Shown: piece after piece, positions 8,121 through 16,078 of the stretch
How the letters are laid out: the number at the start of each line of letters is the position of its first letter
Position numbering within the stretch: position 1 is the stretch's first letter
Source: Gemmiger formicilis
GTDB lineage: Bacteria; Bacillota; Clostridia; Oscillospirales; Ruminococcaceae
Assembly: GCF_018784445.1 (NCBI RefSeq)
Contig: NZ_WQOH01000036.1
Location: forward strand, 1-64,000
Direction of reading: 5' to 3'
DNA length: 64,000 bases
The notes under the pieces: generated by a model
What the model was told of the DNA's origin: nothing
Seen by the model: the letters and a program-made list of their open reading frames with translations, nothing else
Databases searched by the model: none
Program-made: the position numbers and the translations under genes

Positions 8121-8712
8121 ATTGTATAGGGTAGATGTTATGTTTTGCGCATGGGAAAGTAACACTCCCCCCCACAGCGATCACTTGCCGGAAAGCAACC
8201 ACCCCCACCCAAGTTGCTACTGCGCAAAACATTCGTGGGTAGGAAAGTTGTTGCTTGCCTTAAATTGATTGCTGACCTTTGTCGCTGTAATAATAGATGG
8301 TTTGCCGCTGCCGCCCGGCTATCGGTGTGGCGTGAGCGTAGCTACCAAGCCCATTTTTTCACACAAAGGACAGAGAAACCTTGCCCCTATCGACCCGTTG
8401 CTGGGTTGAACAGACGCTATAAACAAGCAGCGTACCCATGCAGTAATTGCCGCTAAAACGGTTGCAAGCAATATTTCTGGTGCGATATAATAATATTAAA
8501 CAGAATCTCCCCTATAAGGGAAAAGGAAAAAGGCGCTTACCCATAAAGTGTGTACTAGGGGGAAAAGGTGCTAATATTATAATAAGAAAGGCAAAACGGG
8601 AATTTCTAAAATACAGCGATAATTCGATAAAAATAAAATGGTGAAAACGAAAATATGATAGTTTTATCTATCACAAACAAGCACACAATATATCAAATGG
8701 AACGGTAAAATT
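8121..8712. other. Gene-free repL upstream region, candidate replication origin
   Basis: About 590 bp without a convincing gene. A perfect 12-bp inverted repeat (ATGTTTTGCGCA at 8140-8151, TGCGCAAAACAT at 8221-8232) encloses a C-rich hairpin-bearing segment (AGCAAC ... GTTGCT). Short GCAAGCAA / TTGCTTGCC motifs recur nearby (around 8248 and 8463), and the final 170 bp are AT-rich. The combination next to a replication initiator gene suggests an origin, but RepL origins are often inside rep, so this is tentative. The repL promoter should also lie here. Confidence 0.4.
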
Positions 8713-9669
8713 ATGCCTAAAACAGTCAAAACCACATATACTGCAATCAACCTGGAAACGGGCGAGGTCTACACGGGTATTGATGCCCCGCAGTCCATCA
8801 CGCGCGGAGAGACGCATTTTTGGCAAGCCAGCAAGGATTTTTTCGCGGCGCTGCTAGGGTATGGCACGGTGGAGAGCAAGGTTGTGGCAAATCTGCTGCA
8901 CCGCACAGACCCTAAAACAAACCATATAGCGTGTACCCTGCCGGAGCTTAGAAAGGAACTTTCCTGCACAAGAGATACCGTTGCGAGCGCCATAAAAAAG
9001 ATGGAAAGCAAGCGGCTGATTATCGGCATAGGGCAGGGCGTGTGGATGTTGAACCCGCGTATGCTGGCAATGGGTAATCAGACGCAGATTGCACTATTGA
9101 TGGCCGAGTACGATAAGTACGTCAGTGAGCGGACGGGTGCTGCATTGGTTGTGGGAAAGTATGTCTTGAAAAATCCAGTCACGGCGGAAGAACTCCCGCT
9201 GCCGCCAGAGTGCGACGACGAGTTGATGTTTCTTGATGGGAATACGCAATTCTGGAAAATCTACGATGTGTTTTTTGGAGCGATTGCAGGATTGAGCGAA
9301 AACGAATTGAGAGTTTTGCTCCACATGATGGATATAAACAAATCAAAAGGTGGCGGCACTTATAATAGGCCACTAACGGTGATTGCTGACGAGGTGAGAG
9401 TATCTGTTCCGACTGTCAATCGTGCTGTTAAAAAGTTAAAAAAACGGAATCTGATAATACGATATTGTAACTGTAACTGGATGATTAACCCCCTCGTGGT
9501 TGCCAATGGAAATAAGCGGAAACAGAAAGTGTTAGAGCGCCGCTATACGGGGGTACAAGCAGAAAATGAGGCCAAGTTGAAACGCTACCGATTTCGGGTG
9601 CTTTCCCCCTACAACGACGGAAAACCATTCATTCCGGTGGGGCTGCCTACCTCGCCAAAGAAACCGTAA
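8713..9669 (+). CDS. RepL-like replication initiator with two tandem RepL modules
   Basis: The 318-residue protein contains two related winged-helix modules. Each has an FW-start (FWQASKDFF; FWKIYDVFF), a helix-turn-helix (LSCTRDTVASAIKKM; VSVPTVNRAVKKL), and the RepL-type ending W-M-x-N-P followed by GN (WMLNPRMLAMGNQ; WMINPLVVANGNKRK). RepL proteins of Firmicute plasmids have one such module, so this looks like an internal duplication or fusion. The likely role is replication of an excised or plasmid form. The SD is weak (GGAACGG). It converges on tniQ with only 8 bp between stop codons. Confidence 0.75.
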   Translation: MPKTVKTTYTAINLETGEVYTGIDAPQSITRGETHFWQASKDFFAALLGYGTVESKVVANLLHRTDPKTNHIACTLPELRKELSCTRDTVASAIKKMESKRLIIGIGQGVWMLNPRMLAMGNQTQIALLMAEYDKYVSERTGAALVVGKYVLKNPVTAEELPLPPECDDELMFLDGNTQFWKIYDVFFGAIAGLSENELRVLLHMMDINKSKGGGTYNRPLTVIADEVRVSVPTVNRAVKKLKKRNLIIRYCNCNWMINPLVVANGNKRKQKVLERRYTGVQAENEAKLKRYRFRVLSPYNDGKPFIPVGLPTSPKKP

Positions 9670-9677
9670 GGCTGCAT

Positions 9678-10685
9678 TTAAGGCTTGACCCAACGGGCAA
9701 TCGTCTTACGGTCTGTGCCGTACAATTGGGCGATATGGTACATACTGACGCCCTGCTGATACATTTCCCGGATTTCCACGAGAGTGTTGTCCTCTGGTGG
9801 CGGGGCAAGCAGGTCAGTAAGTGACAGCCCCAAGAAACAAGCAAGCTGTAAAATCTTGCGGACAGATACCGTGCGATTGTTGGACGCGACACCGTAAATC
9901 TCATTTGAATCTACACTTTCAAAATTTCCGCCGTAAAAAGCGTTGACCACCTCTGCGATTCTGGCGGCGTAAATCCTGCCGCCTGTCACTGACGCATAGC
10001 CGCGATTGCGCAAGGCTCGCTTGATGATGGCTCGATAACCGCCGCCGCCGTGGAAATCATACGGCGCGGTCAATGCGTCCTGCATCAACGCAGCAAAGGT
10101 CTTTTGCGCTGCGGTGGGCGTGGTGTCCGGCGTGGGGAGCAGGTGGCAGTCCGGCAGGGCGGGAAACAGCAGATTGTGCCTGTGCCCGGTCAGTGTGACT
10201 TCGGTGTCAGCCAGCCAGCAGCCGTGCCGGGGGCAGACGGCTATACCGGGTATCTGGTGCAGCCGATGCCAGTACGGCTCGCCATAAGCTGCAATATCCT
10301 CGTCAAAGCATTCGGGGCAGTAGCGCAGCCGCCGCGCGTCCATGCTGCTGCTCTGGTAGATGCCTATATGCTGCCCTGCATGGCGATTGCCGTTCAACGC
10401 CAGCATATAGGCACTTTTTTTGCGGTTGGTGGAAAAGAAGCGGGTATAATAAGGGTAAAGTGTGTGCTGCATAATAATGTCTTTGGTGGTGAGGGCTTTT
10501 GTTGGAATTGCCTCAAGCAACGGAGAGAGCGCCCCGCATAACTCGACAGGCACGTTGATATGATTTGTACCGTACAATTCGCGGATGGAATACTTGACCG
10601 ATGGATTGCCGCTGCGGATATGATAGCGGCAAATGACGCTGTACCATAGCTCGTCTGGGTAAGGCGCGGGAAAAAATGGAATCAT
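9678..10685 (-). CDS. tniQ: TniQ/TnsD-family target-selection protein
   Basis: The 335-residue protein begins MIPFFPAPYPDELWYSVICRY, the N-terminal signature of TniQ. It carries a zinc-binding module (YCPEC ... HRLHQIPGIAVCPRHGCWL, about residues 127-165) and ends with a helix-turn-helix-like segment (MYHIAQLYGTDRKTIARWV). TniQ/TnsD proteins bind the target and recruit the TnsC ATPase. It is longer than minimal Tn5053-type TniQ but shorter than Tn7 TnsD. The gene overlaps the end of tnsC by 4 bp, so it is the last gene of the operon. No Cas genes are nearby, so targeting is presumably direct DNA recognition. Confidence 0.88.
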   Translation of the reverse strand: MIPFFPAPYPDELWYSVICRYHIRSGNPSVKYSIRELYGTNHINVPVELCGALSPLLEAIPTKALTTKDIIMQHTLYPYYTRFFSTNRKKSAYMLALNGNRHAGQHIGIYQSSSMDARRLRYCPECFDEDIAAYGEPYWHRLHQIPGIAVCPRHGCWLADTEVTLTGHRHNLLFPALPDCHLLPTPDTTPTAAQKTFAALMQDALTAPYDFHGGGGYRAIIKRALRNRGYASVTGGRIYAARIAEVVNAFYGGNFESVDSNEIYGVASNNRTVSVRKILQLACFLGLSLTDLLAPPPEDNTLVEIREMYQQGVSMYHIAQLYGTDRKTIARWVKP

Positions 10686-11959
10686 AACTCGACCTCGCCT
10701 TTGATGTACTCGCTGTACACTTCTAACGGCGGTCTGCCGCTCTTTTTAGCAGCGCGTAGCGTTCCCCGCAAATCGTGGGGAGAGGCGGCTTCGGGTGAGC
10801 GGATCGCTGCCGGGGAGTGTTTCACTTCTCTTTGCGGGCGGGGAACGCGGACTGTTGCAAGCTCTGCCATATAGTCAGATACCATGCCCAAGTTCTTTAA
10901 ATACGCACTTTCAAAAACTTCAAAATCAAGTTTTTCTCGCCCGTCCAAGATGCACAGCTTTTGTGCGTTGTACAACAGTTTAACTAGTACGTCCGGGATG
11001 CCCTGCGTCTTGCGATACAGCCAGCTTTGCATTTCGGGGGTCAAATCCGTTGCAAAGCGGGTGTACTGATAATGCCATAGGCCGTGCAGCAACAGGGCAA
11101 ATTCCTTGTCGTCGGGCAGCCTGTCATATATCAGCCCAGTCGTGCGGCGAGCGGAACGAAACTCCTGCTGTAACACTTGCAGCACACGGGGCGTTCCGAC
11201 CATACAAATGCTGACACCCGCGCCGTTGATTAACTGGACAAGAAAATTGATAAAACGGATACCGTTTTTTCGGTAGGCGATATTCTGCAATTCATCAATC
11301 ACCAAAAGACCGACATGATTGACGCGGACGATTTGATTAAGCTGGCTCACTAGCACATCCAAGGTCAGTTTGTGTGCCAATGCGTAGTGCTGGTAGCTTG
11401 TGCCCAACAGAGCGTCCAACTGCAAATATATGTCCAGTATCATTGCCTTGACAGAGCCGTCGTGCGGGGTCTGTACGACCAGATAGGGAATTTGCTGACA
11501 GCAAAGCATTTGCCCGTTGTAGCGCTCGTGGTGAATGATTTGCGGAAATAGAGATAGAACCCGCTGCAATGCCGTTGACTTGCCCAGCCCAGACACACCA
11601 ACAACCGAAAAAGAATTGCCGCCACCAATAGATGCGGCAACAGCCTTGCCCTGCATAGCGGCGTAGCCCTGCTGGAACGCAGCGGCCTCCCGCTGCGGCG
11701 TGTACTGCCCATAGCAGTGCTGCATGGCGTTGTAGACCTCGCAATATAGGTCTAGTGTCATCGTTAAGGGCTGGTAAAACTCATAGAGTGCGGACAAAAG
11801 TTGCAGACGCTCCCCGGTGCTGCGGTCTCGGTCACTGGTGCTGCACAACGGCACGGATGCCAATGCTCGGATTAGCTCTTGCCCTGCGAGCATAGGCGGC
11901 AAGGCTTCGACGTATGGATTGCCGGGGTATAAAAGGCTTGTTGTATATTCAGCGTTCAT
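10682..11959 (-). CDS. tnsC: TnsC/TniB-family AAA+ ATPase
   Basis: The 425-residue product has a Walker A motif GVSGLGKST near residue 120, a Walker B motif LLVIDELQNI near residue 225, and a downstream sensor segment (ICMVGTPR), in the arrangement of TnsC/TniB transposition regulators. These ATPases link the target-bound TniQ to the TnsB transposase. The basic C-terminal tail (LRAAKKSGRPP) may contact TnsA or TnsB. The start overlaps the tnsB end by 11 bp and the end overlaps tniQ by 4 bp, so the genes are translationally coupled. Confidence 0.9.
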   Translation of the reverse strand: MNAEYTTSLLYPGNPYVEALPPMLAGQELIRALASVPLCSTSDRDRSTGERLQLLSALYEFYQPLTMTLDLYCEVYNAMQHCYGQYTPQREAAAFQQGYAAMQGKAVAASIGGGNSFSVVGVSGLGKSTALQRVLSLFPQIIHHERYNGQMLCCQQIPYLVVQTPHDGSVKAMILDIYLQLDALLGTSYQHYALAHKLTLDVLVSQLNQIVRVNHVGLLVIDELQNIAYRKNGIRFINFLVQLINGAGVSICMVGTPRVLQVLQQEFRSARRTTGLIYDRLPDDKEFALLLHGLWHYQYTRFATDLTPEMQSWLYRKTQGIPDVLVKLLYNAQKLCILDGREKLDFEVFESAYLKNLGMVSDYMAELATVRVPRPQREVKHSPAAIRSPEAASPHDLRGTLRAAKKSGRPPLEVYSEYIKGEVEL

Positions 11960-13826
11960 TAAAGTTCTCCTTTTGCTCGGCAGTCAGCAAATCAATCATG
12001 GACATATGTTCCTGCGCCCGTGCAATCGTCCGTCCGCGCTGTATCTGCGGGCTGATTTTACCCTTGTCGCTGATGCCGCGCTCGGCGCTGTCGGCAATCT
12101 GCATTATGTCATTCATCAAATCAATTTGGGCTTGCAATTCCTGCCGTTTCCAATTTGCGCTCTCGCTTTTCTCGGATTGCTGCATATCCGCGATTTCGGC
12201 GAGGGATTTTCCGAGATACATTTTTTGCGACAGCGTGAATGGCATATAGTCGCCGTCTTCATATAGATAAACGGTGTCAAGACAATCTGGACTATATGCG
12301 ACTTTGACAAGTTCCCGGCCATTCAGCCCGGCAGTTACGAAACGCTTTTTAAAAGTGCAGTTTGAAAAACGCAAATTAAATAGTTCAAGCCCGCGTTGTG
12401 TGATTTTTCCATCCGCGCGGGGGAGTAGCGCGTAAAGCAAATGGGGGTCACTGGCAACTGACACAGGGCAATCATCTTGTGCCAAGCAAAACGACCAGAT
12501 GGCAGCAGCGGTGGGCATGATGCCAGCGCTTGCCATATTAGGAGTGCGGATAAAGCCTGTTTGGATATATTGAGAGTTGTAAAAAAGGACACAGCGGAGA
12601 ACGATGGCAGTAAATTGTTCCAAATCCAGTGTGCCTTGTCTGCGATAATCGGGAGCGCCGCGCTCCTGTGTGTCGGATTCAACAACGCCTTTGCCTTTCA
12701 GTAACGGTTTGTAGGCGCACTGTATTAAATCAAACAATTTTTCAACCACACCTTTTAAGTCGGGCCGATAAGAGGGCAGATTCTCGATTTCGATTCCATA
12801 ACTCTCGCAAAGGTTCTCCAGCGGGCCGCCGAGAAACTCGCTCCCTCGGTCAGTCGTAATTTTGGTCGGCAGATGGCGGCTCGGCCAGTCCTGCGGGTCA
12901 ATTTCTAGGCCGTGCTGACGGCAGAAAGAAACCTTGTCTGCAAAGGTGTTTTGCAGTAGCAAACGCAGAGCGTATTGTCCACCCTCTAAGCCAACATACA
13001 CACCGGTAATCAGACGGCTGTACGCATCGACCATTGTGTAGATAACAGGTCTGCCGATAGGACGACGAGACAGGCGGCTAACGATGTAGATGTCCGCAAC
13101 GGTGGCATCTGTCATGTATGTGCCAATCGTGCCCGCATAGTCGCTGACAGCCCCAACAAATGGACGGTGGTTGCGCTGGTATGCCTTGATACCCTCGCGG
13201 CTGATGCTTTCACTGATGGGGTCACGGTGCTGGCGGAAAAAATAACGAAACTGCCAGAACGAGGGATAGTCTTGTTTCAATTTGCCTTTGGCATCACAAT
13301 ATTTTGACCGCAGCATCATTTTGTAAGAGGTCTGCAAACTTTGCTTTTGTGGAGTGTAATAAAATTTGTTGAGCGCCCAGCGGATGGCTTTTTCGTCTGT
13401 TGATAAAGGACGTTTCTCGGCGTTGGATTTTTCGGAGGGCAGTAACGCATTTTTGGACTGGTAAACCCAGTACAGCCAAAGGTATTGCAGGACTGTTTTG
13501 CGTGAGACGGAATTGACGGAGACAATCTCGCGCAAGACCCTGTTGCGATAGGATTTGTCGCAGATACATTCCTCGGCCAAAAGCGGTGCAATCAGTTCGG
13601 CGCGGCGGTCACGTTGTTGGCGCTGGCGGTCTGAAACGTCTTCGTCGAGAGCGAGTAAACGGTACATATCCTGCGGCATTTTTTCCATCTGTAAAAGGCT
13701 CGGCGTTGAGATTGGAAAAGGCATTTTGCAGCGTTGACAGTTGACGACGTAGGATTGCTGGTCGCTGTAGAGCAAGACCCGCAGATGGTCACCTGTGTCG
13801 GATTTAAGCAAATCATTCTGCCTCAT
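11949..13826 (-). CDS. tnsB: TnsB/TniA-family DDE transposase
   Basis: The 625-residue protein is an integrase-fold transposase. The first Asp lies in TDATVADIYI, the second in ITTDRGSEF and the Glu in LKGVVEKLFDLI, giving the DDE triad around residues 235-385. N-terminal helix-turn-helix regions precede it and a beta-rich domain plus a charged tail follow, as in Tn7 TnsB (about 700 residues). It would bind repeated sites at the element ends and join 3' ends to target DNA. It overlaps tnsA by 4 bp upstream and tnsC by 11 bp downstream. Confidence 0.92.
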   Translation of the reverse strand: MRQNDLLKSDTGDHLRVLLYSDQQSYVVNCQRCKMPFPISTPSLLQMEKMPQDMYRLLALDEDVSDRQRQQRDRRAELIAPLLAEECICDKSYRNRVLREIVSVNSVSRKTVLQYLWLYWVYQSKNALLPSEKSNAEKRPLSTDEKAIRWALNKFYYTPQKQSLQTSYKMMLRSKYCDAKGKLKQDYPSFWQFRYFFRQHRDPISESISREGIKAYQRNHRPFVGAVSDYAGTIGTYMTDATVADIYIVSRLSRRPIGRPVIYTMVDAYSRLITGVYVGLEGGQYALRLLLQNTFADKVSFCRQHGLEIDPQDWPSRHLPTKITTDRGSEFLGGPLENLCESYGIEIENLPSYRPDLKGVVEKLFDLIQCAYKPLLKGKGVVESDTQERGAPDYRRQGTLDLEQFTAIVLRCVLFYNSQYIQTGFIRTPNMASAGIMPTAAAIWSFCLAQDDCPVSVASDPHLLYALLPRADGKITQRGLELFNLRFSNCTFKKRFVTAGLNGRELVKVAYSPDCLDTVYLYEDGDYMPFTLSQKMYLGKSLAEIADMQQSEKSESANWKRQELQAQIDLMNDIMQIADSAERGISDKGKISPQIQRGRTIARAQEHMSMIDLLTAEQKENFNER

Positions 13827-14203
13827 GGTACACGCTCCTTGTCGATAATAATGCCCCAGTCGTCAATGCCTTGCTGATGCCAGTATCGGCGGGATAATTC
13901 CAATCGTTCCGCGACAGATGGGCGGCTTAGATGTGAGCGGAAAACAGCTTCACGGACGGCGGCTTTGCCGTCCGCAAAATGGATTACAAAATCCGTCGTG
14001 TAGGTTTCGCTCGGCAGATTGAGGTCGTCGGCTGGAATTTCGTCAAGTGAGAGCGGGATATTGCACTGAATATGAATCACGGACGGGTCAGCGTTGAGCA
14101 TCCGCGCAGCGGCAAGCTGTACCTTATCGTACAGACAGCAGACGCGTGGACATTTTTCTAGTTTGATTTTTGTACAACGCTCTTTTTGGATTTGCTTGCG
14201 CAT
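13823..14203 (-). CDS. tnsA: TnsA-like protein, apparently catalytically degenerate
   Basis: An ATG at 14203 preceded by AAAGGGGCG gives a 126-residue protein; the frame is open further upstream but runs through the presumed transposon end. The C-terminal part matches TnsA (TTDFVIHFADG, then LELSRRYWHQQGIDDWGIIIDKE). Compared with the TnsA nuclease pattern, the first catalytic Glu appears to be Gln (DKVQLAAARML before DPSVI), the Asp of TDF is kept, and the usual Q/E-x-K after the DG turn is absent (AVREAVFRSH). Loss of 5'-strand cleavage would favour replicative transposition. The family call is firm; inactivity is inference from an alignment made by eye. Confidence 0.75.
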   Translation of the reverse strand: MRKQIQKERCTKIKLEKCPRVCCLYDKVQLAAARMLNADPSVIHIQCNIPLSLDEIPADDLNLPSETYTTDFVIHFADGKAAVREAVFRSHLSRPSVAERLELSRRYWHQQGIDDWGIIIDKERVP

Positions 14204-14521
14204 GATAGCGCCCCTTTCTGGGGCTAGAGTTTGAACAGCCAAAAAGGAAAATATCTTTGCCCCATAGGGCACAGAAAATTTCCTGTTTTTTGAAAAATCG
14301 AACGAAAATGCAGATTTCTCGCGAAAAATGGAAAATGAGTGTGCCTTTTCGCAAAATAGGAAAACGGCCTTGCCCCAACAACACAGTGATGCAACGTGCA
14401 AATCTGTGTTGTGGGGCAAAGCCGTTTTCTCATTTCTTCCAAAATCGATAAAATATACTATATGGAGAGGCACTTGAAAAATTCCGGAAAGGCAAAGCCA
14501 TTTTCCAAAATTTTTTCAACG
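14204..14521. other. Right end of the Tn7-like element with repeated TnsB-site-like motifs
   Basis: Gene-free AT-rich region between tnsA and the right direct repeat. A motif close to GAAAAYGGCTTTGCCCC recurs at about 14245-14263 and 14357-14375 on the plus strand, and at about 14410-14428 and 14485-14505 on the minus strand. Multiple TnsB-binding repeats of about 20 bp are expected at the tnsA-proximal end of a Tn7-like element. The exact terminus could not be placed; no clear TGT...ACA boundary with a 5-bp target duplication is visible. Confidence 0.6.
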
Positions 14522-14728
14522 AGGCTCGCTCCACTCCGTTCCGCTCGCAGCGCATTTTCTCAGATTTTTTTCTGATTATATTCTGAAAAATCGGCGGAGA
14601 AACGACGGGAAACATATAATCTGAAATCGATTCGGGAAAGAAAAGGGGCCCCGGCGCGGAGCGCTGGGGCCTAATCCTATTTTACTCAACATTCTGCCTT
14701 TTTGGACGGATTGTTTTGCCCTATGTCA
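14522..14728. repeat. Right copy of ~208-bp direct repeat (mgsA 3' untranslated region)
   Basis: Counterpart of 1-208 in the same orientation. It ends 11 bases before the mgsA stop codon triplet and includes the mgsA terminator hairpin at about 14646-14672, so it is probably the original chromosomal copy. Confidence 0.85.
14640..14674 (-). terminator. mgsA terminator
   Basis: On the minus strand GGCCCCAGCGC pairs with GCGCCGGGGCC across a short loop and is followed by CCTTTTCTTT. It lies about 65 bp after the mgsA stop and is contained in the duplicated sequence. Confidence 0.75.
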
Positions 14729-14739
14729 GCGTTGCTATT

Positions 14740-15144
14740 TTATTTTCTCCCGCGCTGCAATTCGATCCAGGCCAGGTCGCCGCGCTCCAGGCCGTGGATG
14801 AGGACCTCGGCGGTGGCAATGTTGGTGGCAACCGGGATGGTGTGCATATCGCACAGGCGCAGCAGCGTCATGTCGTTGGGTTCGCCGGGCTTGGCACCCA
14901 CCGGGTCACGGAAGAACAGCAGCATATCGACCTCGCCGCAGCCGATCATGGCGGCAATCTGCTCGGCACCGCCGCGCCCGCCCGGGTACAGCGTGCGCAC
15001 CGGCAGGCCGGTGGCGTCATGGACGATCTTGCCGGTCACGCCGGTGGCGACCAGGTCATTCTCCGACAAAATGCGCACGTAGGCCGTGCAGAACTGGGCC
15101 ATCAATTCCTTGCGGGAATCGTGGGCAATCAAGGCAATTCTCAT
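14740..15144 (-). CDS. mgsA: Methylglyoxal synthase
   Basis: The 134-residue protein begins MRIALIAHDSRKELM, with the conserved ATGVTGKIV segment, the active-site region GPGG-type PGGRGGAEQIA and the DMLLFFRDP motif with its catalytic Asp. The enzyme converts dihydroxyacetone phosphate to methylglyoxal and phosphate, a bypass of lower glycolysis. An ATG at 15144 preceded by GGGAGAG is chosen over an upstream in-frame start because it gives the usual family length. The Tn7-like element lies directly downstream, so the mgsA 3' side is the probable target. Confidence 0.93.
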   Translation of the reverse strand: MRIALIAHDSRKELMAQFCTAYVRILSENDLVATGVTGKIVHDATGLPVRTLYPGGRGGAEQIAAMIGCGEVDMLLFFRDPVGAKPGEPNDMTLLRLCDMHTIPVATNIATAEVLIHGLERGDLAWIELQRGRK

Positions 15145-15398
15145 GGCTGAAACTCTCCCTCTACAAGCCGCCGCGCGGCTGAACAACAAGCATATACTAT
15201 ATAATATAACGTATGAATAAAAATTGCAAGTGCCGTGGCCGCAAAAATTGCCAAAAATTGCGCGATGTCCTTACAAATATTGGCGTAATAGCTAAAGACG
15301 GCAACAAAAATTTGGTGAAACCGCGCGGCGCAGTTGTGCTATAATGAAAAAAACGGACAGAACATTGTATCGTATTCTGTCTAAAAGGAGGCTCAACC
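15145..15398. promoter_or_regulatory. Divergent promoter region, mgsA / ricin-domain gene
   Basis: AT-rich spacer between divergent genes. For the plus-strand gene a TATAAT lies at 15340-15345, followed in the leader by the inverted repeat GACAGAA ... TTCTGTC (15356-15381) and AAAGGAGG just before the ATG. The inverted repeat could be an operator or a leader hairpin. Toward mgsA, the CATATACTATATAATATA run near 15190-15207 holds candidate -10 sequences. Confidence 0.5.
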
Positions 15399-15983
15399 AT
15401 GAAGAAATCTGCCCAGACCGTCATCCGCCCGGATGCGTACTACACCATTGCCGCCGCCAACGGCCGTGTGCTGGAAGTGGCTGATTTCAACACCGAGAAC
15501 GGCGCGTCCATCCGCCTGTGGAGCTACGAGGGCCAGCCCTGGCAGCAGTGGCAGTTTGTGGAAGCAGGCGAGGGCGAGTACCGCATCAAGAACCGCTTTA
15601 CCGGCAAGGTCATGGACCTGGCCATGTCCGGCGTGTGCAACGGCACCTGGGTCCACCAGTGGAGCCAGACCGCCGGGGCGGGCCAGCGCTGGCAGCTTGT
15701 GGACGCAGGCGGCGGCAAGGTGAAGCTGCGCAATGTCCTGGCCGACAAGGTCATTGACCTGGTGGGTATGCGCGTGGACAACGGCACCCAGGCCCAGATC
15801 TGGCAGGATGTGTTTGGCGAGAACCAGCTGTGGAAGCTGGATCCCGTGCCCGCGCGCCTGCTGGACAAGGAACCACCGGCCCCGAAGCCCGGCACCAGGA
15901 AAGCCGCCCCCAAGGCGACCCGCACCCAGACGGAGAAGAAAACGTCCGGCAAAGCCGCCCGGCGGACAAGTAAGAACAAGTGA
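15399..15983 (+). CDS. Ricin-type beta-trefoil domain protein without signal peptide
   Basis: The 194-residue product is a beta-trefoil carbohydrate-binding-like domain with three Q-x-W type repeats (QPWQQWQF, AGQRWQL, ENQLWKL) over residues 10-150, then a Pro/Lys/Arg-rich basic tail. Ricin-B modules normally bind sugars on secreted enzymes. Here there is no signal peptide, catalytic domain or membrane anchor, so it appears cytoplasmic unless it is exported by a non-classical route. The SD is AAAGGAGG. It is a single-gene unit with its own promoter and terminator. The ligand is unknown. Confidence 0.8.
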   Translation: MKKSAQTVIRPDAYYTIAAANGRVLEVADFNTENGASIRLWSYEGQPWQQWQFVEAGEGEYRIKNRFTGKVMDLAMSGVCNGTWVHQWSQTAGAGQRWQLVDAGGGKVKLRNVLADKVIDLVGMRVDNGTQAQIWQDVFGENQLWKLDPVPARLLDKEPPAPKPGTRKAAPKATRTQTEKKTSGKAARRTSKNK

Positions 15984-15986
15984 GAA

Positions 15987-16017
15987 AAGCCTTCCCCTGC
16001 GGGGGAAGCTTTTTTTC
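15987..16017 (+). terminator. Terminator after ricin-domain gene
   Basis: AAGCCTTCCCC pairs with GGGGGAAGCTT and is followed by seven T residues. The stem resembles the outer stem of the palindromic intergenic repeats found elsewhere in the window. Confidence 0.85.
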
Positions 16018-16078
16018 TGTTGCGGGAACGGAAAAATGTTGTTATAATAAAAAGAAAAACCGAAAGGCAGTACCAACC

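Noticed and set aside
14204-14473. N-terminal extension of TnsA from an upstream start at 14473
   Set aside because: The extension is Phe/Ser/Lys-rich, not TnsA-like, and lies across the repeated end motifs; ATG 14203 has a good SD.
9678-14521. CRISPR-associated transposon
   Set aside because: TniQ, TnsA, TnsB and TnsC are present but there is no Cas gene and no repeat-spacer array in or near the element.
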